Assembly (NCBI RefSeq): GCF_014648675.1
Contig: NZ_BMRO01000018.1
Location: 70,805 to 134,804 of the forward strand
Origin: Actinomadura livida
GTDB taxonomy: Bacteria; Actinomycetota; Actinomycetes; Streptosporangiales; Streptosporangiaceae
Direction: 5' to 3'
Length of the DNA stretch: 64,000 nucleotides
In this document: positions 38,616 through 46,901 of the stretch, piece after piece
Numbering within the stretch: the first letter of the stretch is position 1
How the letters are laid out: every line of letters begins with the position of its first letter
Program-made: the position numbers and the translations under genes
The notes under the pieces: model-generated
Database searches by the model: none
What the model saw: only the letters and a program-made list of their open reading frames with translations
Told to the model about the DNA's origin: nothing

Positions 38616-40814
38616 ATGACCATCGGACTGACGGAGGAGCACCGCGACCTGCGCGACGCCGTCCGCGCCTTCACCTCCCGGCAGATGACGCGGACGGTGG
38701 TGCGCGCCGCCGTGGACGCCGAACGGGAGAAGCTCCCGGCGTTCTGGGACGACCTCGCCGCGCAGGGGCTGCTCGGCCTGCACCTTCCGGAGAACGCGGG
38801 CGGTGCGGGCTTCGGCATGGTCGAGCTGGCCATCGTCGTGGAGGAACTGGGACGCGCCATCGCCCCGGGCCCGTTCCTGCCGACCGTGCTGGCGAGTGCC
38901 GTCCTGCACCGGGCGGGACACGCGGAGCACCTGCCCCTGCTGGCCGACGGCACGAAGGCCGGCGCGGTCGGCCTGGAGGCGGGCGGACTGGCGCTGTCGC
39001 GCTCCGGCAGCGAGGTCACGCTGACCGGCACGTCCGGCCCGGTCATGGGGCCCTCGCCGGCGGACGTCCTTGTGCTGCCCGCGAAGGACGGCGACGGGAC
39101 GGCCTGGATCGTCGTGCCCCGGGACCGCGTCAAGGTGCACGAACTGCCCGGCCACGACCTGACCCGCCGCCTGGCCAGGATTGAGTCCGAAAACACAACT
39201 ATCCCGGCCCGTTCAGTCCTGAACTTGGACTCACAGGACGTCCGTGATCTCGCGGCGGTCCTCTTCGCGGCCGAGGCGTCCGGCCTGGCCGACTGGGCGA
39301 CGTACACCGCCGCCGAGTACGCCAAGGTCCGCGAGCAGTTCGGCCGGCCGATCGGCCAGTTCCAGGGCGTCAAACACCGCTGCGCCCGCATGCTCGCCCA
39401 CGCCGAGCAGGCCCGCGCCTGCGCCTGGGACGCCGCCCGCGCCCAGGACGAGACCCGCGGGCGGAGGCCGGGGAGCGACCCGCGGGAGGCCGCGCTCGCC
39501 GCCGCTGTGGCGGGGGCGACCAGCGTGCAGGCCGCGTTCCAGGTCGCCAAGGACTGCATCCAGACCCTCGGCGGCATCGGCTTCACCTGGGAGCACGACG
39601 CGAGCCTCTGCCTGCGCCGCGCGCAGACGCTCCGGATCCTGCTCGGCCCGACCGCGCGCTGGCGCCGCCGCGTCGCGCGCCTCACGCTGGACGGTGTCCG
39701 CCGCGAGCTTGCCGTCGAGTTGCCGCCCGAGGCCGGGCGGATCCGCGCCGAGGTCCGCGCCGAACTGGAACCGGCCAAGGCCCTGGACGGCACGGAGCGC
39801 CGCACGTATCTCGCAGACCGCGGTTACACGTCCCCGCACCTGCCCGTCCCGTGGGGGAAGGGCGCCGACGCGGTCACCCAGCTCGTCATCGCCGAGGAGA
39901 TGCGCGCCGCCGGGCTCCGCGCGCACGACATGGTCATCGGCAACTGGGTGGTGCCGACGCTGATCGAGCACGGCTCGCCCGCCCAGCATGAGCGGTTCCT
40001 GCCCGGGTCGCTGCGCGGCGCCATCCGCTGGTGCCAGCTGTTCTCCGAGCCCGGCGCCGGCTCCGACCTCGCCGCCCTGTCCACCCGGGCGGAGAAGGTC
40101 GAGGGCGGCTGGGAGGTCACCGGGCAGAAGGTGTGGACGTCCATGGCCCGCGAGGCCGACTGGGGGATCCTGCTGGCGCGCACCGACCCGTCCGTCCCCA
40201 AGCACAAGGGTCTGTCGTACTTCCTGCTCGACATGAGCTCGCCCGGCATCGACATCCGCCCGTTGCGCGAGCTGACCGGCGACACCCTGTTCAACGAGGT
40301 CTTCCTCGACGGCGTGTTCATCCCGGACGACCTGCTCGTCGCCGCCCCCGGCGACGGCTGGAAGCTCGCCCGCACGACCCTCGCGAACGAGCGGGTGTCG
40401 CTGTCCAACGACTCGTCCCTCGGCAGCGGCGGCGAGGCACTGCTCGAACTGGCCGCCGGAGGGGCGGACGACGAGCGCCTCACCACCCTCGGCGGCATCC
40501 TCTGCGACGCCCAGTCCAGCAGCCTGTTCGGCCTGCGCACCACGCTGCGCTCCCTCGCGGGCGGGCAGCCCGGCGCCGAGTCCAGCATCGGCAAGCTGAT
40601 CGGCGTCGAGCACATGCAGCAGGTGTGGGAGACCGCCGTCGACTGGATCGGCCCGGACGCGCTCACCGGCGAGAGTGAGGGCGGCATGGGCGACCCGACC
40701 TGGATGTTCCTGAACTCCCGGAACCTGTCGATCGCGGGCGGCACGACGGACGTGCAACTGAACATCATCGCCGAGCGCCTCCTCGGCCTCCCCCGCGACC
40801 CGATGGCGCCCTGA
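38616..40814 (+). CDS. FadE34-like fused acyl-CoA dehydrogenase (ChsE3-type)
   Basis: 732 residues, about twice a normal acyl-CoA dehydrogenase, with two dehydrogenase-like halves. The N-terminal half (1-355) has REQFGRPIGQFQGVKHRCAR and DCIQTLGGIGFTWEHDASLC. The C-terminal half has WCQLFSEPGAGSDLAALSTR and VTGQKVWTS, and ends IAGGTTDVQLNIIAERLLGLP. This is the fused form of M. tuberculosis FadE34 (about 711 residues), which forms one active site from two domains and acts on five-carbon steroid side chains. Single gene, divergent from hsd4A. The N-terminal half lacks a clear FAD motif, as expected for the fused type. Confidence 0.87.
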   Translation: MTIGLTEEHRDLRDAVRAFTSRQMTRTVVRAAVDAEREKLPAFWDDLAAQGLLGLHLPENAGGAGFGMVELAIVVEELGRAIAPGPFLPTVLASAVLHRAGHAEHLPLLADGTKAGAVGLEAGGLALSRSGSEVTLTGTSGPVMGPSPADVLVLPAKDGDGTAWIVVPRDRVKVHELPGHDLTRRLARIESENTTIPARSVLNLDSQDVRDLAAVLFAAEASGLADWATYTAAEYAKVREQFGRPIGQFQGVKHRCARMLAHAEQARACAWDAARAQDETRGRRPGSDPREAALAAAVAGATSVQAAFQVAKDCIQTLGGIGFTWEHDASLCLRRAQTLRILLGPTARWRRRVARLTLDGVRRELAVELPPEAGRIRAEVRAELEPAKALDGTERRTYLADRGYTSPHLPVPWGKGADAVTQLVIAEEMRAAGLRAHDMVIGNWVVPTLIEHGSPAQHERFLPGSLRGAIRWCQLFSEPGAGSDLAALSTRAEKVEGGWEVTGQKVWTSMAREADWGILLARTDPSVPKHKGLSYFLLDMSSPGIDIRPLRELTGDTLFNEVFLDGVFIPDDLLVAAPGDGWKLARTTLANERVSLSNDSSLGSGGEALLELAAGGADDERLTTLGGILCDAQSSSLFGLRTTLRSLAGGQPGAESSIGKLIGVEHMQQVWETAVDWIGPDALTGESEGGMGDPTWMFLNSRNLSIAGGTTDVQLNIIAERLLGLPRDPMAP

Positions 40815-40913
40815 CACCCGACCCGCACTCCGAGACGCGGCCGTGCGGCGTGGACGCGGCCTCGGCGTCGCCCGCCGGGTCACCGAGCGGGGGGCGGCAG
40901 CCTGCGTCCCGAG

Positions 40914-40951
40914 CTATGTAGACTGAATCTACCTAGATCTCGTCTACATAG
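40914..40951. promoter_or_regulatory. palindromic operator upstream of the DUF234-type ATPase gene
   Basis: Perfect 10-bp arms CTATGTAGAC and GTCTACATAG are separated by 18 bp, with further TCTAC/TAGAT half-sites inside. The right arm ends 12 bp before the GTG start. This AT-rich dyad differs from the steroid operators and stands out from its GC-rich surroundings. Confidence 0.6.
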
Positions 40952-40963
40952 TTCGGAGCTACC

Positions 40964-42385
40964 GTGTTCATCGGCAGGAAGACCGAACTGGCGCTGCTGG
41001 CGAAGCGGATGGATCGAGTCACCGCCGCGGGGAGTGGAACGGCCGTCGCCATCCGGGGCCGCCGCCAGGTGGGCAAGTCGCGGCTCGTCCAGGAGTTCTG
41101 CGACCTGTCCGAAGTGCCCTACGTCTTCTCCACGGCCACCAAGGGAGCCTCGCCCATCGAGGCGGTGGCCGCGTTCCTGCGCGACCTCAAAGAGTCGGCC
41201 CTGCCGGCCGACCCCGAAATCGTCCCGCTCCTGGACAACGGCAGTTGGCCGGACGCACTCCGGATCCTGGCCTCGACCCTCCCCGGCAGGCCGTCGATCG
41301 TCGTCCTGGACGAGCTGCCATGGCTGGCCGAACAGGACCCGCTGTTCGACGGCGCACTGCAAACGGCATGGGACCGACTGCTGTCGTCCAAGCCCGTCCT
41401 TCTCCTGCTGCTCGGTTCCGACATCCACATGATGGAAAGGCTCACCGCCTACGACCGGCCTTTCTACGGACGCGCCGACAACCTGGTACTCGGCCCGCTG
41501 AACCCGGCCGACACGGGCGAGGCCCTCGGGCTCGACGCGGCGGACGCCATTGACGCGCACCTCGTTTCGGGCGGCCTCCCCGGCATCATCCGCACCTGGC
41601 CGCACGGAACACCCGCCCTTGAATTCATCGAAATGGAATGCGCCGACCCGGCTGCGGCACTTTTCAACGTCCCGGAAGCGTCCCTGCTGGCCGAATTCCC
41701 CAACCCCGACATCTCCCGCCGCGTTCTGGAAGCCGTCGGCGCCGGCGACCGGACCCACGCCAACATTGCCGCAAGCGCCGGCAGCCGCGAAGGAGTCCTG
41801 GCCTCGGGAACCCTCTCACCGCTCCTGCGCCGCCTCACCAACGAGAAGAACGTCCTCGCCGTTGACGAGCCCTTGTCCACCAGACCGGGAAAGCCTGCCC
41901 TCTACCGGGTCGCGGACAGCAACCTGCGCCTCTACCTGACCGCTTTGCGAGCGGCACACGAACAGGCCCGCCGAGGCCGCCCCGAAGCGGGGTTCCGCCT
42001 TGTCCGGCGCCGCTGGACGTCCTGGCGCGGGCGGGCCGTCGAGCCTCTGATCCGCCAAGCCCTCGAACTGGCGGACCTGCCCTGGCCGGACGTCGAAACG
42101 GTAGGCGGATGGTGGAATCGCCAGTTCAACCCCGAGATCGACCTCATCGGCGCGGACCGAGCGCCAGTCGCGGACCGCATCTGCTTCGCCGGCTCGATCA
42201 AATGGCTCAACAGCCCTTTCGACGCCCACGACCTGGCCGAACTCCGCCGTTCCACAGTCCAGGTCCCCGGCCTGGACCCGGCAACGACCGCGCTGGTGGC
42301 AGTCTCCCTTTCGGGCGTGGACGCCACCGACCCGATCGACCTGGTCTGGACGCCCCGAGACGTCGTCGCGGCCTGGCGCCCCTGA
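40964..42385 (+). CDS. AAA+ ATPase with DUF234-like C-terminus (archaeal-ATPase family)
   Basis: 473 residues from a GTG with GGAG five bases upstream. VAIRGRRQVGKSRLVQEFCD is the Walker A region and SIVVLDELPWLAE the Walker B, followed by LLLLGSDIHMMERL (sensor 1). The C-terminal 120 residues contain NPEIDLIGAD and later FAGSIKWL, which match the E-x-D and x-x-K of PD-(D/E)xK nuclease-like DUF234 domains. The family is mobile across archaea and bacteria; function is unknown, with possible roles in DNA binding or defence. A palindrome directly upstream suggests autoregulation. It sits between steroid blocks but is unrelated by content. Confidence 0.82.
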   Translation: MFIGRKTELALLAKRMDRVTAAGSGTAVAIRGRRQVGKSRLVQEFCDLSEVPYVFSTATKGASPIEAVAAFLRDLKESALPADPEIVPLLDNGSWPDALRILASTLPGRPSIVVLDELPWLAEQDPLFDGALQTAWDRLLSSKPVLLLLLGSDIHMMERLTAYDRPFYGRADNLVLGPLNPADTGEALGLDAADAIDAHLVSGGLPGIIRTWPHGTPALEFIEMECADPAAALFNVPEASLLAEFPNPDISRRVLEAVGAGDRTHANIAASAGSREGVLASGTLSPLLRRLTNEKNVLAVDEPLSTRPGKPALYRVADSNLRLYLTALRAAHEQARRGRPEAGFRLVRRRWTSWRGRAVEPLIRQALELADLPWPDVETVGGWWNRQFNPEIDLIGADRAPVADRICFAGSIKWLNSPFDAHDLAELRRSTVQVPGLDPATTALVAVSLSGVDATDPIDLVWTPRDVVAAWRP

Positions 42386-42563
42386 TTCACCAGGTGACCG
42401 GTGGTGCGGCACCGGGCCATGGCGCTTGCGCCACCGGCCCGCCTTGCGGTGGCCGGTTCGACGCCGGGGTGATGTCACTTTTCGGATGCCCGTGGAGTCG
42501 TGAGGGCACGGGCAGGAGAACAAAGCTCATGCGGCTTTCGGGCCGGGCACCTTTGGAGGAATC

Positions 42564-43361
42564 ATGGCGTCACCCATTCTGGTCACCGGTGGTACGGGCA
42601 CGCTCGGGCGGCACGTCGTCCCGCTTCTGCGCGAAGCCGGACGTGACGTGCGGGTGCTCAGCCGGCGCGGCCGTGAGCCCGCGGACGGCATCGAGTACGT
42701 GACCGGTGACCTGCTGAAGGACGAGGGCATCGAGGCGGCCGTCGCCGGTTCGGAGATCGTCGTCCATCTCGCGGGCGGCGCCAAGGGCGACGACGAGGCG
42801 ACCCGGAACCTGGTGCGGGCATCCGCGCGGGCGGAGGTGAAGCACCTGGTGTTCATCTCGGTCATCGGCGCCGACAGGGTCCCGCTGGCCTGGCTGAAGA
42901 CCCAGCTGGACGCGGAGCGGGCCGTGATCGACTCCGGTGTGCCGTGGACGATCCAGCGTGCCGCCCAGTTCCACGACCTCGTCCTGAAGGTCGTGCGGAG
43001 CATGGCGAGGCTCCCGGTCGTCCCGAACCCGGGCGGCCTCCGGTTCCAGCCGGTCGACGCGCGCGATGTCGCCGTGCGGATCGCCGGCCTGGCGCTCGGT
43101 GAGCCGGCCGGGCGGGTGCCCGACCTCGCCGGGCCGGAGGTCTACGGGATGGGCGAGCTGGTCCGCGGATACCTCAGGGCGCGCGGCAAGCGCCGTCCGA
43201 CCATGCCCGTCCGCATACCGGGAAAGGCCGGCCGCGCCTACCGCGCCGGCGACAACCTGGCCCTGGAGGGCGCCGACCACGGCACCCGCACATGGGAGGA
43301 CTTCCTCCACGAGGAGGTCGGCGCCGGCCCGGCCCGTCCGGCGACCTCCGCGAGCGCGTAG
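42564..43361 (+). CDS. NmrA/atypical SDR NAD(P)-binding protein
   Basis: 265 residues. PILVTGGTGTLGRHVVPLLR is the G-x-x-G-x-x-G coenzyme motif of extended or atypical SDRs; RVLSRRGREPADGIEYVTGD and VVHLAGGAKGDDEATRNLVR follow. No Y-x-x-x-K active site, so it resembles NmrA-like regulators or isoflavone-reductase-type enzymes, which sense NADP or act on small redox substrates. TTTGGAGGAATC precedes the ATG. It is convergent with the ligase gene at 43382. Confidence 0.78.
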   Translation: MASPILVTGGTGTLGRHVVPLLREAGRDVRVLSRRGREPADGIEYVTGDLLKDEGIEAAVAGSEIVVHLAGGAKGDDEATRNLVRASARAEVKHLVFISVIGADRVPLAWLKTQLDAERAVIDSGVPWTIQRAAQFHDLVLKVVRSMARLPVVPNPGGLRFQPVDARDVAVRIAGLALGEPAGRVPDLAGPEVYGMGELVRGYLRARGKRRPTMPVRIPGKAGRAYRAGDNLALEGADHGTRTWEDFLHEEVGAGPARPATSASA

Positions 43362-43381
43362 CCGCGCCCGGCGCCGCCGGG

Positions 43382-44983
43382 TCAGGCGATGCCGTCCTCG
43401 ATCTGCTTGCGGAGGACCTTGCCGGTGGCGTTCCGGGGCAGCGGGTCGGTCGTCACATGCCAGCGGGACGGCACCTTGAAGTAGGCGAGGCGTTCCTTCG
43501 CGAAGGCCGTCAGGTCCTCCACGGAGGGCGCGGCGCCGGTGAACACGGCGACCGCCGCGACCTCCTGGCCCAGATCCGGGTGGGGGATGCCGACGACGGC
43601 GCATTCCCGCAGGCCCGGGTACTCGGCGAGGACGTTCTCGATCTCGATCGGGTAGACGTTCTCGCCGCCGCGGATGATCAGGTCGGAGCGGCGGGTGGTG
43701 AGCCGCAGCCGGCCCTGCTCCAGGACGCCGATGTCGCCGGTGCGCAGCCAGCGGTCGCCGTCGATGGCGGCCTCGGTGGCCTCGGGGTCCCGCCAGTAGC
43801 CGATCATGTTGTAGGCGCTGCGGGCGCACACCTCGCCCTCGACGCCCTCCGGAACCGGCCTGCCCTCGGGGTCGCGGATCTCCAGCTGGACGCCGAGGTT
43901 CGCGCGGCCGAGCGTCCCGGGCGCCTCGGCGAGGTCCATGGGGGTGGCGACGGAGATGGCGGTGCACGACTCCGTCAGCCCGTAGCTGTCGACCAGGGCG
44001 CCGCGCGCCGGCGGGAACACCGCCCGGAGCCGCTCCTTGAAGGCGGGTGAGGACGGCGCGGACGCCAGCGCGAACGCGGTGAGGGACGACAGGTCGTACT
44101 TCGCCAGGTCGCCGTGCTCCATGATGCGGTTCGCCATCGTGGGCACGGCGCCCCAGTTCGTCACCCGCTCCTTCTCGATCAGGCTGAGCACCCTGTCCAC
44201 GTCGAACCCGCCCTCGGTCATGACGACCGCGGTACCGCCGGCGAGCCGCGGGACGGCCAGGTTGTGCAGGGACGCGATGTGGAACAGCGGCAGGGCGAGC
44301 AGGTAGCGGCGCGTCGACGGGTCGATGCCGAACACGCCCATCATCGCGTCGTTGTACCGGTGGTACTCGATCACCGAGGCCAGGTTGCGGTGCGAGTGGA
44401 CGGCCCCCTTGGGGCGTCCGGACGTGCCGCTCGTGTAGAGGATGACCGCCGGGTCGTCCTCGGCGACGTCCGGGACGTCCAGCTCCGCGCCCGGGTAGCG
44501 CGACGTCAGCGACGGGACGTCCTTCTCGACCGTCAGGACGTCCTCGGAGATCAGCGCGGCCCGCTTGGCGTCCGCGATCACGATCTTCGGGTCGGTGTGG
44601 CCCAGCGCGTACTCGATCTCCCGCGGCGTCCACCAGGCGTTGTAGCCGACCGGGACGGCGCCGGCGGCGATCGCCGCCCAGAAGGAGGCGATCCATTCCG
44701 GGCTGTTGGCGGCGTTGATCGCGATGCGGTCGCCCGGCCGCACTCCGAGGTCGTCGCGCAGCGCCTTCGCCATGGAGGCGACGGCGGCGGCATGCTCGGC
44801 GAAGCTCATCCGGCGGGAGGCGGTGACGATGTAGTCGCGGTCGCCGTAGGACGCCGAACGGGCGAGCACCTCGCCGAGGCTCCGGGCGCGGCCGGCGAAC
44901 ACGGGCAGCCGGGTGCCGAGCACGTCCTCCTCGCGCATCTCGAACTCTCCGCCGGGACCGGTCAGCTTCTCGACGATCTCCAT
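43382..44983 (-). CDS. acyl-CoA synthetase (class I adenylate-forming), steroid-cluster member
   Basis: 533 residues. Motifs: phosphate loop LYTSGTSGRPKGAVHSH, YGLTESCTAISV, TGDIGVLEQG, hinge RRSDLIIRGGENVYPIEIEN and terminal lysine in ATGKVLRKQI. The arrangement is of medium-chain or aromatic acyl-CoA ligases, distinct from the FadD17-like pair. Its promoter has the recurrent operator at 45049. It may activate another acid of the pathway, for example a ring-derived intermediate such as HIP, by analogy with FadD3; no specific substrate can be read. It converges with the NmrA-like gene. Confidence 0.8.
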   Translation of the reverse strand: MEIVEKLTGPGGEFEMREEDVLGTRLPVFAGRARSLGEVLARSASYGDRDYIVTASRRMSFAEHAAAVASMAKALRDDLGVRPGDRIAINAANSPEWIASFWAAIAAGAVPVGYNAWWTPREIEYALGHTDPKIVIADAKRAALISEDVLTVEKDVPSLTSRYPGAELDVPDVAEDDPAVILYTSGTSGRPKGAVHSHRNLASVIEYHRYNDAMMGVFGIDPSTRRYLLALPLFHIASLHNLAVPRLAGGTAVVMTEGGFDVDRVLSLIEKERVTNWGAVPTMANRIMEHGDLAKYDLSSLTAFALASAPSSPAFKERLRAVFPPARGALVDSYGLTESCTAISVATPMDLAEAPGTLGRANLGVQLEIRDPEGRPVPEGVEGEVCARSAYNMIGYWRDPEATEAAIDGDRWLRTGDIGVLEQGRLRLTTRRSDLIIRGGENVYPIEIENVLAEYPGLRECAVVGIPHPDLGQEVAAVAVFTGAAPSVEDLTAFAKERLAYFKVPSRWHVTTDPLPRNATGKVLRKQIEDGIA

Positions 44984-45012
44984 CGGGACCCCTCCTCCTC
45001 GCCGGACCGTTC

Positions 45013-45100
45013 ATTGTCGGCCCACGAATCGTGGGATTCACCTGCGGATTCCGCTCAGCGGGACGGCCCCTCGGGGCCGGACCGCTCCCGGTGAGCGGGA
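45013..45100 (-). promoter_or_regulatory. Double operator and candidate promoter before the acyl-CoA synthetase
   Basis: TTCCGCTCAGCGGGA (45049-45063) and TCCCGGTGAGCGGGA (45086-45100) are two recurrent operators with starts 37 bp apart. On the minus strand the nearer one begins 45 bp upstream of GACAAT (45013-45018), a weak -10. The farther copy may serve the plus strand, where the SDR remnant and ABC importer lie, but no -10 was found there. The 475-bp gap from 44984 to 45458 holds these sites, the SDR remnant and the importer leader. Confidence 0.58.
45021..45035. promoter_or_regulatory. short palindrome between operator and -10 of the ligase promoter
   Basis: CCCACGA and TCGTGGG flank one central base. 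It covers the -35 to -15 zone of the candidate promoter, a repressor-like position. It differs from the recurrent TCCCG palindrome. Confidence 0.4.
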
Positions 45101-45221
45101 CTGTCCCCCTGGGGTGCGCCACGTCACATCACCATGACCGTCACCAGGACTGCGTAGTCCGGACCTGCCGGAACGGCGGGCGGACCGGGCTGTGCGCGAA
45201 GCAGTACTGAGCGGAGTGGCA

Positions 45222-45299
45222 ATGAACGGTTCGAGCGGCAAGGTCGCGATCACCACCGGCGCGGAGCGGGGCGTCCCGCGGGAGGGCGGATCCGGCTGA
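45222..45299 (+). pseudogene. N-terminal remnant of an SDR gene
   Basis: An ATG preceded by GGAGTGGCA opens 25 codons reading SSGKVAITTGAERGVPREGG, then a stop. G-K-V-A-I-x-T-G-A-x-R-G-x-x-R-E is the coenzyme-binding start of an SDR in which the glycines have decayed. No further SDR sequence follows. It probably marks a gene lost between the ligase and the importer. Confidence 0.55.
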
Positions 45300-45458
45300 C
45301 ACCGGCCCCGCCCACGGCGCACCTCGCGCCAGGAACGTTCCACAAGGCACCGGCGGCGCAGCCGCCGCCCACAGCTCCCGGTCCCGCACGCCTCCATGCC
45401 CCCCGCCGACATCCCACCCCCACTCGCCGCGCTCCGCGGCGTGAAAGGAGTACGACCG

Positions 45459-46862
45459 ATGAGGGCCGACAAGATAGGACGGATCGCGGCGGGTGCCGTG
45501 GCGGTCGCGCTGGTGACCGCGTCCTGTGCCAGTGATCGTTCGGGCGACGACGGAGTGTCCTCCGGCGGCTCGGACGGCAAGCAGGCCGCCTCCGCCTTCG
45601 GGACGCTCCAGTCCCCGTGCGGTCCGGGCGACGCCAAGGGCAAGACCGACCAGGGCGTCACCGACGAGCAGATCGCGATCGGGTTCGGCGACGACCGCGG
45701 CTTCCCGTCCGCGCCCGGCCTGTCCAAGGAGATGGGCGACGCCGTCGCCGCGATGATCGACTGGTGCAACCAGCAGGGCGGCATCAACGGGCGCGAGATC
45801 AAGGGCAACCAGTACGACGCCGCCTACATGCAGTCCGCGAAGGTGATGCAGGAGGCCTGCAAGCAGGACTTCTTCCTCGTCGGGCAGGGCTTCGCGATGG
45901 ACGAGGCCGCCGAGCAGCACCGGGTGGCGTGCAAGCTGCCGACGGTCGCCGGCTTCACGGTCGGCCCGAACGCCGCGATGGGGCCGATGAAGTACGAGGC
46001 CGTCCCGTACCCGGTGGACCTGATGAACATCGCCGGGCTCCGCATCGCCGAGCAGATGTTCCCCGACTTCAAGGACAAGACGGACATCCTGCTGTCCACG
46101 TCGCCGGCCGTCAGCGCCGGCACCAACAAGATCACCGGCGCGATGAAGGAAGTCGGCATGGAGCCGATGGAATGCGGCGTCCGGCTGAACGACAAGGGCG
46201 AGAGCAGCTACATGCCGTTCGCCGAGAAGATCAAGGACTGCGGTGCCGGGTACCTGTGGTCGTCCGACTCGCCCGACCCCGGGCAGTTCAGCCTGCTGGA
46301 GTCGATCGAGCGGGCGGGCGCCGAGCCGAAGTACATCTTCGAGGCGACCTGGTACAGCCAGGCGGTCTCCGGCTGGAACAAGTCGGGCACCGGTGACGGC
46401 ATGCACATCGGCATGATCTTCCAGCCGCTGGAGAACGCGGACAAGGTCCCCGCGGTCAAGCAGTACGTGGACCTCGTCACGGAGAAGAAGGGCAAGGTCG
46501 CCCTGCTCGGCATGCAGGCCGCCTCGTCGTTCCTGCTGTGGGCGCAGGCCGCGGACAAGTGCGGCTCGGACCTGACCCGGCAGTGCGTGATCAACGAGCT
46601 GGCCAAGGTGCACGAGTGGACGGGCGGCGGCCTGCACGCGCCGACCGACCCGGGCGCGAACAAGCCCGCGTCGTGCGGGCTGATGGTCAAGCTCACCGGG
46701 ACGAAGTACGAGCAGATCCACCCGAAGAACGCCGGTGAGTTCCAGTGCGGCCCCGAGTTCGTCGTCGAGATCGACGAGAAGAACTGGGGGACGAAGCTGA
46801 ACGGCGACCGGATCTCGACGAAGTTCCTGACCGACGACGTCATCAAGCCCCAGTCCTCCTGA
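45459..46862 (+). CDS. ABC-type branched-chain amino acid-like substrate-binding lipoprotein
   Basis: 467 residues with the start ATG behind GAAAGGAG at eight bases. A signal peptide ends in a lipobox VTASC (Cys about 29). The mature part is a two-lobe periplasmic-type binding protein (family 1, Liv-like): IGFGDDRGFPSAPGLSKEMG near the first lobe, GGINGREIKGN, and LLSTSPAVSAGTNKITGAM at the hinge. It would capture a ligand at the outer face of the membrane. First gene of a five-gene importer operon lying inside the steroid cluster; ligand unknown, a steroid acid is plausible by context. Confidence 0.83.
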   Translation: MRADKIGRIAAGAVAVALVTASCASDRSGDDGVSSGGSDGKQAASAFGTLQSPCGPGDAKGKTDQGVTDEQIAIGFGDDRGFPSAPGLSKEMGDAVAAMIDWCNQQGGINGREIKGNQYDAAYMQSAKVMQEACKQDFFLVGQGFAMDEAAEQHRVACKLPTVAGFTVGPNAAMGPMKYEAVPYPVDLMNIAGLRIAEQMFPDFKDKTDILLSTSPAVSAGTNKITGAMKEVGMEPMECGVRLNDKGESSYMPFAEKIKDCGAGYLWSSDSPDPGQFSLLESIERAGAEPKYIFEATWYSQAVSGWNKSGTGDGMHIGMIFQPLENADKVPAVKQYVDLVTEKKGKVALLGMQAASSFLLWAQAADKCGSDLTRQCVINELAKVHEWTGGGLHAPTDPGANKPASCGLMVKLTGTKYEQIHPKNAGEFQCGPEFVVEIDEKNWGTKLNGDRISTKFLTDDVIKPQSS

Positions 46863-46901
46863 TCGGCCCGCCGCCGGCGGCGACCACATGACGGTGAACA
46901 C

